A DNA stretch of 64,000 bases from G965214625 sp965214625 (GTDB lineage Bacteria; Pseudomonadota; Gammaproteobacteria; Arenicellales; Poriferihabitantaceae). Under the pieces are notes generated by a model. It was not told the origin of the DNA, searched no databases, and saw nothing but the letters and a program-made list of their open reading frames with translations. The position numbers and the translations under genes were made by a program. Positions 7,648-16,059 of this stretch are shown here, piece after piece (the first letter of the stretch is position 1; each line of letters starts with the position of its first letter). The stretch spans positions 2,790,001-2,854,000 of the forward strand of contig OZ243962.1 in the NCBI GenBank assembly GCA_965214625.1, read 5' to 3'.

Positions 7648-9942
7648 GTGGTGAAGGTAAAAAAACGTAGAAATCCAACCGCTGATACCGGAGTGACCGT
7701 ACTCGGGAAACTGGTGACCTTGTTACGAGAAGCGGTGTGCATCACGCTGTTTTCTGTGGCCGCGTATCTGTTTGTCTGTTTGCTGACCTATTCTCCCGGG
7801 GACCCGGGTTTTACCCACACCGGGAGCAATGCCGAAGTGATGAACAGCGGAGGCAAGGTCGGTGCCTGGTTAGCGGATTTAATGTTTGCCCTGTTTGGAC
7901 GAATGAGTTATTTCCTGCTGTTTCTGCTGAGTGTGGTTGTTTGGAGATTTTTCCGGGGACGGTCTGCAACCCAACCTGCGAGATGGGTTCATGTATTGAC
8001 GCCACTCGGGTTTATTTTGGCGATCACGGGCACCAGCGGTTTGGAACATATCTACTTCCCATACCAGGACCCCGACATCCCGCTCACCGCAGGGGGGATC
8101 ACGGGAATGTACGGTGCCAGGTTTTTTGCCGACAGTTTTGGCGTGGTTGGCGGAACGGTGATTTTGTTGACGCTCCTCATCACCGGGGTCACGTTTGTGG
8201 TGCGATTCTCTTGGTTTGATCTGATGGACCGGGTTGGATATCAGGCGTTTGTGTTGGCCGGGTATCTAAAAGCGGTATTTGAACATCAGACGGATCGGAG
8301 AAAGGGGGCTAAACTTCGCAAGCAACGCCAGGCGACTGTCAAGGAAATAAGGGAAGTGGTCAGGGAGAAAAAACCACCAAAAATCGAACCCAAAATCAAT
8401 GCACCGGTGGAAAGTGGCCGTAAACAGAAGGAACGCCAGACGACATTATTCAAGGATCAACCGGTCAGTGGCGTTTTTCCGGATTTGTCGCTGATGGATG
8501 AACCCCAACCTGATGCTCACGGTTATTCCAAGGAAATGCTTGAGTCGATGTCCCAGTTGCTGGTTAAAAAACTGAGAGATTTTAATGTGGAGGTCACCGT
8601 TGTCGCCGTGCAGCCCGGTCCGGTCATTACCCGATTCGAGATCGAACCTTCGCCTGGTGTCAAGGCCAGTCAGATTGTCGGGTTGTCCCGTGACCTGGCG
8701 CGGTCGCTGTCGGTTGTCAGTGTCCGGGTGGTGGAAAATATTCCCGGCAAAACGGTTATCGGTATTGAGATTCCAAACCAGAAGCGCGAAGTGGTCCGGT
8801 TGGTTGAAGGGCTGTCTTCCCTGGAATATGAAAAAAGCAAGTCCCCGTTGACACTGGTTTTGGGGAAGGATATCGCAGGCAATGCCGTGATCGCGGACCT
8901 GATCAAGATGCCCCATGTGCTCATTGCCGGCACAACGGGAGCGGGTAAGTCGGTGTGTATTAATGCGTTGATTCTCAGTCTGGTCTACAAGGCTACGCCG
9001 GAGCAGGTGCGCATGATCATGGTGGACCCCAAGTTTCTGGAGTTGTCCAATTATGACGGCATTCCCCATCTGCTAACGCCCGTTGTGACCGATATGAATG
9101 AAGCGGCCAACGCCCTGCGTTGGTGTATCGGAGAAATGGATCGACGATTCAGGCTGTTGGCCTCGGCGGGGGTGAGAAATATAGCGGGTTTCAACAAAAA
9201 AGTGGACATCGCCGATCAAGCCGGACAGCCGCTGTTCGATACGTCGATTCAAAACGAGGACGGCGTGGAGCCCGAACCCCTTGGAAAATTGCCTTATATC
9301 GTGGTGATTGTCGATGAGCTGGCGGATCTGATGATGGTCGTCGGGAAGAAAATTGAAGAAATCATCATTCGCATTGCGCAGCGTGCCCGGGCTGCCGGCA
9401 TTCATCTTGTCCTTGCAACCCAAAGACCGTCAGTTGATGTGGTGACCGGCCTGATCAAGGCGAATGTCCCGACCCGCATCGCTTTTCAGGTCTCCTCAAG
9501 AGCCGATTCACGCACGGTACTGGACCAGATGGGGGCCGAGCAATTGCTCGGTCAGGGGGACATGCTGTACTTGCCGCCCGGTTCGGGATTCACACAGCGG
9601 GTGCATGGCTCGTTTGTATCGGACGAGGAGGTTGCGAAAGTAGTGGTGCAATTGAAGGGGATGGGAGAACCGGTTTATCTGGATGAGGTGACCACCGGTG
9701 AGGGTGAGGTTCTTTCAGAGGGAGGCGAGCGTTCTGAAGAAGACGGCGAATCCGACCCACTGTATGATGAGGCTGTCCAGTTTGTCATCCAGAGCCGCAA
9801 GGCATCCATTTCCGCGGTGCAAAGGGCACTGAGAGTAGGATACAACCGCGCCGCCCGGATGATTGAGACCATGGAAGCGGCGGGCATCGTGTCGACCAGC
9901 GAGAATGGGAAAAGAGCCGTGCTGGTGCCGGCTTCTGAATAA
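7648..9942 (+). CDS. ftsK: DNA translocase FtsK
   Basis: Septal ATP-driven DNA pump that clears chromosome termini and activates XerCD/dif recombination. The N-terminus has about four membrane segments (the first is the hydrophobic run after LLREAV), then a short charged linker. The RecA-like motor has Walker A GTTGAGKS near residues 428-435 and Walker B IVVIVDEL. The C-terminal gamma winged-helix (last 65 residues) reads KOPS sequences. With the GTG chosen here the protein has 764 residues and the first membrane helix starts about 20 residues in, as in E. coli FtsK. The frame is open for 45 more codons to a GTG at 7513, and a second GTG follows directly at 7651. None has a strong Shine-Dalgarno, so the start is uncertain. 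lolA follows. Confidence 0.95.
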   Translation: MVKVKKRRNPTADTGVTVLGKLVTLLREAVCITLFSVAAYLFVCLLTYSPGDPGFTHTGSNAEVMNSGGKVGAWLADLMFALFGRMSYFLLFLLSVVVWRFFRGRSATQPARWVHVLTPLGFILAITGTSGLEHIYFPYQDPDIPLTAGGITGMYGARFFADSFGVVGGTVILLTLLITGVTFVVRFSWFDLMDRVGYQAFVLAGYLKAVFEHQTDRRKGAKLRKQRQATVKEIREVVREKKPPKIEPKINAPVESGRKQKERQTTLFKDQPVSGVFPDLSLMDEPQPDAHGYSKEMLESMSQLLVKKLRDFNVEVTVVAVQPGPVITRFEIEPSPGVKASQIVGLSRDLARSLSVVSVRVVENIPGKTVIGIEIPNQKREVVRLVEGLSSLEYEKSKSPLTLVLGKDIAGNAVIADLIKMPHVLIAGTTGAGKSVCINALILSLVYKATPEQVRMIMVDPKFLELSNYDGIPHLLTPVVTDMNEAANALRWCIGEMDRRFRLLASAGVRNIAGFNKKVDIADQAGQPLFDTSIQNEDGVEPEPLGKLPYIVVIVDELADLMMVVGKKIEEIIIRIAQRARAAGIHLVLATQRPSVDVVTGLIKANVPTRIAFQVSSRADSRTVLDQMGAEQLLGQGDMLYLPPGSGFTQRVHGSFVSDEEVAKVVVQLKGMGEPVYLDEVTTGEGEVLSEGGERSEEDGESDPLYDEAVQFVIQSRKASISAVQRALRVGYNRAARMIETMEAAGIVSTSENGKRAVLVPASE

Positions 9943-9966
9943 AGGGCCCTTCGACAACGACAGCGA

Positions 9967-10596
9967 ATGCCCATGAATGTCATTTTTGCAATCGTGATCG
10001 GATTGCTCAGTCAACCGCTTTATGCCGCCAGCCCCGGGATGCAGGCACTGACTCATTTTTTCAGCGAAATCCAGACATTCGAGGCCAGATTTGGACAGGT
10101 CGTCCTCGATGAGTCGTTAAACTCGGTGGATGATGGCCGAGGAAAGGTGTGGGTCCAGCGCCCCGGCCTGTTTCGCTGGGACTACGATCCGCCGGATGCA
10201 CAGGAAATTGTCGGCGATGGCGATCGTGTCTGGGTCTATGATGTTGAACTGGAACAAGTCACCGTTCGGAATCAGCAAGCAGCATTGGGGGATACACCGG
10301 CGATACTGCTGTCCGGCTCGGGGCATCTGGAAGATCGCTATGATGTCGAGGATATCGGCACACAGGGCCGGTTCGATTGGGTCAACCTGATTCCGAAACA
10401 AGAAGACAGCAGCTTTACCGAAATCAGAATCGGTTTTGAGGATAATCGACTTCGATTGCTGGAGTTGTTGGATCATCTTGGACAGCGGACGAGACTCAGT
10501 TTCGTCGACCTGAAAGAAAATGTCGTCATTCCCCCCGCTGCGTTTGAGTTCAGTCCTCCGGCGGGCGTTGATATCATTGACAATACCGGGGAATAG
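9967..10596 (+). CDS. lolA: Outer-membrane lipoprotein carrier protein LolA
   Basis: Periplasmic chaperone that ferries lipoproteins from LolCDE in the inner membrane to LolB in the outer membrane. It has 209 residues with a signal peptide (hydrophobic run IFAIVIGLLSQPLYA, cleavage probably before SPGM). The family hallmark is the RPGLFRWDYDPPD stretch; the half-barrel strands follow to a C-terminal FEFSPPAGVDII. It lies 24 bp after ftsK and its stop overlaps the possible GTG start of rarA, the standard ftsK-lolA-rarA order of gammaproteobacteria, which supports the call. Confidence 0.93.
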   Translation: MPMNVIFAIVIGLLSQPLYAASPGMQALTHFFSEIQTFEARFGQVVLDESLNSVDDGRGKVWVQRPGLFRWDYDPPDAQEIVGDGDRVWVYDVELEQVTVRNQQAALGDTPAILLSGSGHLEDRYDVEDIGTQGRFDWVNLIPKQEDSSFTEIRIGFEDNRLRLLELLDHLGQRTRLSFVDLKENVVIPPAAFEFSPPAGVDIIDNTGE

Positions 10597-10634
10597 TGGT
10601 TCTTTCTGTCTCTTTATCAGCGAAAAGACCCGTC

Positions 10635-11966
10635 ATGACCGTCGATTGGAACATTCCATTGGCCGAACGTATGCGTCCATGTAATCGGGACGAGGTGGTC
10701 GGGCAATCCCATCTGCTGGCACCCGGCAAGCCCCTTTATCTGTTATTGGGTCAGCGGGCGGAAGAAGCTCCCTGTTCGCTGCATTCACTGATTTTCTGGG
10801 GCCCTCCCGGCACAGGCAAGACGACGTTGGCCCGACTGCTTGCCCGCATGGCCCACGCCGAGTTCATTGCCTTGTCCGCGGTCACAAGCGGCATTCAGGA
10901 TATCCGAAAGGCGATTGCCGAAGCGATGCAGGTGAAGGCCCGGTCGGGCCGGACCATCCTGTTCATTGACGAGGTTCACCGTTTTAACAAATCGCAGCAA
11001 GATGCCTTTTTGCCCCACATCGAAAATGGCACCATTGTGTTCTTGGGTGCGACAACGGAAAATCCTTCTTTCGAACTGAACAACGCCTTGCTTTCGCGGG
11101 CCCGGGTTTACCGGCTGAACCCGGTCGATGAAACGGATATCCGGGCGGTGGTCATGAAAGCCTTGCAGGACCGGGAACGGGGGCTCGGTTCATTCGCACT
11201 GGACATGGATCCCGAGGCACTGGAGCTGCTGTGTCTGTCTGCCCAGGGCGATGTGCGCCGGGCGCTGGACTTGCTTGAAACCGCGGCGGATCTGGTGGTT
11301 CATGGCAAATCGGCCTGTTCACTGATCGGCGTGCCACAGGTCGAGCGCGTTTTGTCACAACGCCTGGCCCGGTATGACAAGCACGGGGATCACTTCTATG
11401 ACCAGATATCCGCCTTGCACAAGTCGATTCGGGGTTCGGACCCGGATGCTGCCGCCTACTGGGCGATGCGCATGCTTAAAGGAGGCTGCGATCCGCATTA
11501 TCTGTTTCGACGGTTGGTCCGTATCGCGAGTGAAGACATTGGCAACGCGGATATCCGGGCGCTCGGCCTGGCACTGGATGCCTGGCAGGCCTTCGACCGT
11601 CTGGGTTCTCCCGAGGGGGATTTGGCACTGACGCAGGCTGTCTTGTACCTGGCCGTTGCACCGAAAAGCAATGCCGCTTACAAGGCGCACAATCAAGTGG
11701 TCAAGACCGTGTCCGAGCATGGTGATGAAGCGGTGCCGAATCACTTGAAAAACGCCCCCACCCGATTGAGTCGGCAATTCAAACACGGTCAGGATTATCG
11801 CTATGCGCACGATGAACAACATCATTACAGTCCGGGACAGACTTACCTGCCCGATAACCTGATCGGTCAGCGGTATTACGATCCGACAGCCAATGGACTG
11901 GAACAGAAAATCTTGGCCAAGTTGCGGTGGTTGAAAACGCTCGACAGGGAGCATAATCACGGATGA
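10635..11966 (+). CDS. rarA: Replication-associated recombination protein A (RarA/MgsA), AAA+ ATPase
   Basis: A clamp-loader-like AAA+ ATPase acting at stalled replication forks. Walker A GPPGTGKT is near residues 56-63 and Walker B ILFIDEVHRF near 108-117, followed by GATTENPSFELN (sensor 1) and SRARV. The C-terminal tetramerisation domain ends with YDPTANGLEQKI. The ATG chosen gives 443 residues. A GTG at 10596 overlapping the lolA stop would add 13 residues and is a reasonable alternative, since E. coli RarA has about 20 residues before the LAxRMRP block. Its stop overlaps the fluC start (ATGA), indicating translational coupling. Confidence 0.94.
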   Translation: MTVDWNIPLAERMRPCNRDEVVGQSHLLAPGKPLYLLLGQRAEEAPCSLHSLIFWGPPGTGKTTLARLLARMAHAEFIALSAVTSGIQDIRKAIAEAMQVKARSGRTILFIDEVHRFNKSQQDAFLPHIENGTIVFLGATTENPSFELNNALLSRARVYRLNPVDETDIRAVVMKALQDRERGLGSFALDMDPEALELLCLSAQGDVRRALDLLETAADLVVHGKSACSLIGVPQVERVLSQRLARYDKHGDHFYDQISALHKSIRGSDPDAAAYWAMRMLKGGCDPHYLFRRLVRIASEDIGNADIRALGLALDAWQAFDRLGSPEGDLALTQAVLYLAVAPKSNAAYKAHNQVVKTVSEHGDEAVPNHLKNAPTRLSRQFKHGQDYRYAHDEQHHYSPGQTYLPDNLIGQRYYDPTANGLEQKILAKLRWLKTLDREHNHG

Positions 11967-12343
11967 ACTGGTTGGCAGTCGCACTGGGTGGCGCGGTTGG
12001 TTCCATGTTTCGATATTGGGTATCCACCGGGATAGGTCACCGTTGGCCGGTTGGTTTCCCTTGGGGTACTATCGTGGTCAATGGCGTCGGTTCATTATTG
12101 ATCGGATTTTGCTATGTCATCATTGAACAGCGTTTCCCGGGCAACGAACTGATCCGAACACTTGTGATTGTCGGTCTGTTGGGCGGGTTCACCACGTTTT
12201 CCGCTTTTTCGATTGAAACGGTACAGCTTTTCCAGTCAGGACTGGTCGGCAGAGCGGCCGGCAATGTGATTGCGAGCTTTGCCCTTTGTATCCTTGCATC
12301 CATTGTGGGCATACAAATCGGCCGTTGGGTGATCGCAACATGA
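11963..12343 (+). CDS. fluC: Fluoride ion channel FluC/CrcB
   Basis: A 126-residue, four-helix membrane protein of the dual-topology fluoride channel family, exporting fluoride from the cytoplasm. Diagnostic motifs are GGAVGSMFRYW (residues 9-19), the N-containing second-helix segment TIVVNGVGS, and GGFTTFSAFSIE, which carries the phenylalanines and polar track of the pore. Its ATG overlaps the rarA stop by 4 bases, so the two genes are co-transcribed. No fluoride riboswitch is apparent, consistent with its place inside a housekeeping operon. Confidence 0.93.
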   Translation: MNWLAVALGGAVGSMFRYWVSTGIGHRWPVGFPWGTIVVNGVGSLLIGFCYVIIEQRFPGNELIRTLVIVGLLGGFTTFSAFSIETVQLFQSGLVGRAAGNVIASFALCILASIVGIQIGRWVIAT

Positions 12344-12430
12344 ACATTCAATGTGCTGCGTGATTCACCATTTGCTGATCGATTTGACACGGTCTGCTCC
12401 AATTTTCATTTATCGTTTGTGAGGAATTTT

Positions 12431-13708
12431 ATGCTGGATCATCAGTTGCTTAGAAAAGATATTGTCGGGGTTGCCGAACAATTGGCCCAACGGGGATATC
12501 AACTGGATGTCAATCGATTTACTTTTCTGGATGGTGAAAAGCGACGTCTGCAACAGGAAACGGAATCACTGCAATCACAACGCAACAAGACCTCGAAACT
12601 CATCGGGGTCGCAAAGTCTCGAGGTGAAGCGACACAGCCGATCATTGATTCCGTTGCGAGCCTGGGTGAATCGCTCAAAACGAGCCAAGAACAGTTGAAT
12701 GACATCCAACAGCAGTGGGATGCCCTGATGAGCAGCATGCCCAATCTGGCACATCCATCGGTACCGATTGGAACGGATGAACAGGAAAATGTCGAAGTCA
12801 GGCGATGGGGGACGTGTCGCGAGTTCGATTTCAGTGTCAAGGATCATGTTGACCTGGGGGCGGCGGTTCGGGGGATGGACTATGAGTCGGCGGTCCGGCT
12901 GACAGGCGCCCGATTTGTGGTGATACAGGGACTGCTGGCACGGTTGCATCGTGCGCTGGCCCAGTTCATGCTGGACCTGCATATCCATGAGCATGGATAT
13001 ACCGAAGTCAATGTGCCGTTACTGGTTAATCCCACAACGCTGTATGGTACCGGCCAACTGCCGAAATTCGAGGAAGACCAGTTTTCCACCAATGATGACA
13101 TTCCCCTTTACCTGATCCCCACTGCCGAGGTTCCGTTGACCAATCTTGCGGCGGACCAGGTGATTGATGCCTCCAGGTTGCCGCTCCGTTATGTGGCCCA
13201 TACACCCTGCTTCAGACGTGAGGCGGGGTCCTATGGCCGTGATACCCGCGGAATGATCCGACAGCACCAGTTTGAAAAAGTCGAAATGGTCAATATAGTC
13301 AAACCGGCGCATTCATACGAAGCCCTTGAGCAGATGACCCAGCACGCCGAGAAGGTGCTTCAGGCGCTGGAACTTCCGTATCGGGTACTGACACTGTGTA
13401 CCGGGGATATGGGTTTTGCCGCGGCTAAAACCTATGATCTGGAAGTGTGGGTGCCGAGTCAGCGCCGCTATCGGGAAATTTCCTCGTGCAGTAATGTCGA
13501 GGCCTTTCAGGCACGCCGGATGAAAGGGCGATGGAGGAATCCTGACACCGGGAAACCGGAACTGGTGCATACGCTGAACGGGTCGGGCGTTGCGGTTGGC
13601 AGGGCGCTGATTGCCGTCATGGAGAATTATCAAAATGCGGATGGCAGTATCACGATCCCGGATGTGCTGAGAAATTACATGGGGGGGTGTCAGAAAATTG
13701 CGGTTTGA
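12431..13708 (+). CDS. serS: Serine--tRNA ligase
   Basis: Class II aminoacyl-tRNA synthetase charging tRNA-Ser (and initial charging of tRNA-Sec where present). An N-terminal long coiled-coil arm (about residues 30-105) grips the tRNA long variable arm. Motif 2 has FRRE near residues 261-264, and motif 3 GSGVAVGRALIAVMENYQ near 384-401 carries the ATP-binding Arg. The ATG is preceded by GAGGAA at good spacing and yields 425 residues, normal for the family; an upstream in-frame extension is ignored. It follows fluC after an 87-bp gap, completing the ftsK-to-serS block. Confidence 0.96.
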   Translation: MLDHQLLRKDIVGVAEQLAQRGYQLDVNRFTFLDGEKRRLQQETESLQSQRNKTSKLIGVAKSRGEATQPIIDSVASLGESLKTSQEQLNDIQQQWDALMSSMPNLAHPSVPIGTDEQENVEVRRWGTCREFDFSVKDHVDLGAAVRGMDYESAVRLTGARFVVIQGLLARLHRALAQFMLDLHIHEHGYTEVNVPLLVNPTTLYGTGQLPKFEEDQFSTNDDIPLYLIPTAEVPLTNLAADQVIDASRLPLRYVAHTPCFRREAGSYGRDTRGMIRQHQFEKVEMVNIVKPAHSYEALEQMTQHAEKVLQALELPYRVLTLCTGDMGFAAAKTYDLEVWVPSQRRYREISSCSNVEAFQARRMKGRWRNPDTGKPELVHTLNGSGVAVGRALIAVMENYQNADGSITIPDVLRNYMGGCQKIAV

Positions 13709-13884
13709 GCAAACGGATTGCACTGAACATGATTCATGCAATTGATAATATCATCGTCCATGTTATTGTATTTTTTAAGGAATCATTTCCCCAGCCACCT
13801 TCCTTTTATTGAATGGGAGAGGGCAGGTGGTTCATCTCGCAGTCTGGATGGTTGATCCGGTGGTTTGGTCGGCGGGATTCATCC

Positions 13885-14595
13885 ATGGGTGAAGGTGATA
13901 CGGTACTGGTGACCGGCGCAAGCTCAGGCATTGGGCTTGCGGTGGTGCGGTCCCTGCTTGCACGGTCCCTCTCAGTCATTGGCGTTGCGAGAAAAGCCAA
14001 TCCGCTGACCGGCGAGGGGGCTGGGTCGGTCAGGTGGGTTCGATGTGATTTGGCTGATTTTGATCAGTTGTCGGCAACACTTGGTCCGATATTGAGAAAT
14101 CAGCCGGCATTGCGTGCCGCAGTACTGTGTCATGGTTATGGTGATTTCGGTTCCCTGGAGCAATTTTCGGTCGAACGGATTGAACGACTGATCAGCACGA
14201 ATCTGACCAGCCATCTCCTGGTCACACGGTTGGTTCTTCCCATCATGAAGACCCGGGGCCAGGGAGACCTGGTGTTTATCGGTTCTGAATCCGCCCTCAG
14301 GGGCGGGAAAAAGGGCGCGGTTTACTGTGCCGCCAAATTTGGTTTGAGAGGGTTTGCACAGTCTCTGCGTGCGGATTGCGCCAGCGCCAACGTGCGTGTC
14401 TGCATGATCAATCCGGGCATGGTCGATACGCCTTTTTTCGATACGCTTGATTTTTCACCAGGTCATTCTGCGGACTGTCGCATCTCACCGGATGAGGTCG
14501 CAAGAACCGTGTTGACCGCGTTGCAGTCCCCCGCAGGAACTGTGATTGAAGAAATTAATTTATCACCCATAAAAACAGTTATTTACAATAAATAA
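13885..14595 (+). CDS. Short-chain dehydrogenase/reductase
   Basis: A 236-residue classical SDR. The cofactor motif TGASSGIG is just after the N-terminus, the Ser of the catalytic triad lies in FIGSES, and YCAAK gives the Tyr-x-x-x-Lys pair. NPGMVDTPFF follows, as usual after the active site. Substrate and NAD(P) preference are not evident. An earlier in-frame ATG at 13813 would add 24 residues before the Rossmann fold, unlike the family, so the later ATG is used. The gene stands alone between serS and dapB and ends inside an AT-rich hairpin. Confidence 0.85.
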   Translation: MGEGDTVLVTGASSGIGLAVVRSLLARSLSVIGVARKANPLTGEGAGSVRWVRCDLADFDQLSATLGPILRNQPALRAAVLCHGYGDFGSLEQFSVERIERLISTNLTSHLLVTRLVLPIMKTRGQGDLVFIGSESALRGGKKGAVYCAAKFGLRGFAQSLRADCASANVRVCMINPGMVDTPFFDTLDFSPGHSADCRISPDEVARTVLTALQSPAGTVIEEINLSPIKTVIYNK

Positions 14596-14623
14596 TTAAA
14601 TTATTACTGTAAATAATATTTTT
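14578..14623 (+). terminator. AT-rich hairpin and T-run at the end of the SDR gene
   Basis: TTATTTACA (14579-14587) pairs with TGTAAATAA (14608-14616). The intervening bases also pair with one mismatch and one bulge, making a long, almost uninterrupted stem. TATTTTT follows. The stem is nearly pure A/T, so it is weaker than a GC terminator, but its position over the stop codon fits termination before dapB. Confidence 0.5.
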
Positions 14624-14648
14624 CGATTCCACTGCAGTTTGATTTGCC

Positions 14649-14676
14649 GTGAACTCGTTGTATGATTCGAGTTCAC
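14649..14676. promoter_or_regulatory. Perfect inverted repeat in the dapB leader
   Basis: GTGAACTCG (14649-14657) and CGAGTTCAC (14668-14676) form a 9-bp perfect inverted repeat around a 10-base loop, ending 20 bases before the dapB ATG. It could be a repressor operator or an mRNA hairpin near the ribosome site. Confidence 0.45.
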
Positions 14677-14696
14677 ACTCACCAACGATTGCAATC

Positions 14697-15506
14697 ATGA
14701 TCAATCTTGCCATTGCCGGTGTCACCGGGCGCATGGGCCGGGCCATTGTCAGGGAACTGGCATCCAGTGAAACGATGCGTATCAGTACCGCTTTGACACA
14801 TTCGAAGAGCCGTTCTCTTGCGAAAGACGTTGGCGTGTTGTCGGGAGGCGCTGCACTGAATGTGCTGGCGTCGTGTGAGGCGGACGACACCCCCTTCGAG
14901 GTGATGGTGGATTTTTCCCATCCGGCAGCGATTTCCGAACACCTGTCTTTGTGTCTGCAACGCAATGCAGGGATCGTCATCGGCCTCACCGGACTTGCCG
15001 AGAGACAGCAGCAGGAGATCGCGCAGGCTGCCAGGACGATACCGGTGTTGCTGGCTCCCAATACCAGCGTCGGTGTTCACTTATGTGCGGCACTGGTGGC
15101 GACAGCGAGTGGTGTCCTTGGCGGGGACATGGATATTGAAATTGTTGAGGCGCACCACAAACACAAGGTTGATGCGCCCTCAGGGACCGCGCTGTTACTG
15201 GGTGAATCGGCCGCAAACGCGCTGAGCCGGGATTTGAAGCAAGACGGGGTCTTCAGTCGTGTTGGTCAGATCGGCGAGAGGCGCCAAGGAACCATCGGGT
15301 TTTCGACGATTCGCGGGGGCGATATTGCCGGAGAGCACACGGTGATGTTTATCGGTGAGAGTGAGCGTGTCGAGATAACGCATAAAGCGACCGATCGAAA
15401 AATATTTGCCAGAGGGGCAGTCCGTGCGGCCAGCTGGCTTTCCCGGCAGGGCAGGGGGCTCTATGGCATGAAAGATGTGCTTGGATTGAACCGGTTCGCT
15501 GAATAG
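14697..15506 (+). CDS. dapB: 4-hydroxy-tetrahydrodipicolinate reductase
   Basis: Reduces HTPA to tetrahydrodipicolinate with NAD(P)H in the diaminopimelate/lysine pathway. The Rossmann motif GVTGRMGR is at residues 8-15, and the signature EAHHKHKVDAPSGT (151-164) carries the catalytic His and Lys. The ATG chosen gives 269 residues (E. coli 273); the frame begins 16 codons earlier at a GTG lying in the inverted repeat, which is unlikely. dapB ahead of carAB is a conserved gammaproteobacterial order, but here a 553-bp region separates them. Confidence 0.95.
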   Translation: MINLAIAGVTGRMGRAIVRELASSETMRISTALTHSKSRSLAKDVGVLSGGAALNVLASCEADDTPFEVMVDFSHPAAISEHLSLCLQRNAGIVIGLTGLAERQQQEIAQAARTIPVLLAPNTSVGVHLCAALVATASGVLGGDMDIEIVEAHHKHKVDAPSGTALLLGESAANALSRDLKQDGVFSRVGQIGERRQGTIGFSTIRGGDIAGEHTVMFIGESERVEITHKATDRKIFARGAVRAASWLSRQGRGLYGMKDVLGLNRFAE

Positions 15507-15901
15507 ACGAGACGTATTCACGCCGACTGGCTCGGGCTACCATATCCGTTCAGATACGCTCTCGGCGACCTGTGGGCACAACGTGACGAAGGGTACTTTA
15601 GTCACAGTTTGACCGGAGCATCCGGTTGGGGCAGGCTGAATTCAGCGGTCTGTCAGAGCTTGTCTGGTCCCACATTGTCCATATCTTGACCTGATCTTGT
15701 CGCGTTCCCACTCACTTGTCCGGGTTCAAAGCTGGGGCCGCTGCGAGGGCTCTTTGACGGTAAATAGGCCACTTCTCATTTGGAGTGGCATGCATTTTCT
15801 ATAACAAACGGCTGTCGCACACATCACGGGTGTATCGAATTACGAATTACCAATACCTTGGTCAGCTTGACCTCGAAGCCGTACACACAGAGTCACAGAG
15901 A

Positions 15902-15930
15902 TTGATAGCAATCAACTTAGCAGGTAAAAT
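15902..15930 (+). promoter_or_regulatory. Predicted sigma-70 promoter of carAB
   Basis: TTGATA, a 17-base spacer and TAAAAT make a near-consensus promoter, placing transcription start near 15937. That start lies upstream of a strong terminator, so read-through into carA must be controlled. Confidence 0.65.
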
Positions 15931-15941
15931 TCGGCTTATCT

Positions 15942-15960
15942 GAACTGATACGAACTGATA
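15942..15960 (+). repeat. Tandem GAACTGATA repeat in the carA leader
   Basis: GAACTGATA occurs twice, 10 bp apart (15942-15950 and 15952-15960). The second copy runs into the palindrome CTGATATCAG. The spacing of one helical turn at the predicted transcript start fits a protein-binding site, or an alternative RNA hairpin (CTGATA with TATCAG). Confidence 0.55.
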
Positions 15961-15966
15961 TCAGCG

Positions 15967-16001
15967 GGGAGGAACCGAGAGATGGGTTTCTCCCTTTTTT
16001 T
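15967..16001 (+). terminator. Intrinsic terminator in the carA leader, candidate attenuator
   Basis: GGGAGGAACC (15967-15976) pairs with GGTTTCTCCC (15985-15994) through 10 base pairs, one of them G.T, around an 8-base loop. Seven T residues follow directly. It lies 30 bases past the predicted promoter start and 58 bases before the likely carA start codon, the layout of a transcription attenuator. Its 5' arm contains GGAGG, able to act as a Shine-Dalgarno for the ATG at 15982 in the loop. Confidence 0.7.
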
Positions 16002-16059
16002 GGGTGTGCTTTGCTTGAAGGCGACTCTGTTGCTGCGTGTGTTGAGGGAGAAGAATTTA

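Larger units (their letters stand above)
15507..16059. other. Long leader/intergenic region upstream of carA
   Basis: No protein gene is seen in the first 390 bp. An 8-bp hairpin with one G.T pair (GCCACTTC at 15768-15775 with GGAGTGGC at 15782-15789) has only a short ATTTTC after it and may end the dapB transcript. The last 160 bp hold the predicted carA promoter, a tandem repeat and an intrinsic terminator, each listed separately. Confidence 0.5.

Noticed and set aside
8446..9069. A 207-codon minus-strand frame within ftsK
   Set aside because: Fully antisense to a conserved motor gene; typical antisense shadow frame.
15700..15740. tRNA-like GGGTTCAAAGC stretch
   Set aside because: No acceptor stem or cloverleaf can be formed around it.
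15982..16059. N-terminal extension of CarA from ATG 15982 as the annotated start
   Set aside because: It would put the start in a terminator loop and make CarA 26 residues too long; kept as a finding, not as the call.
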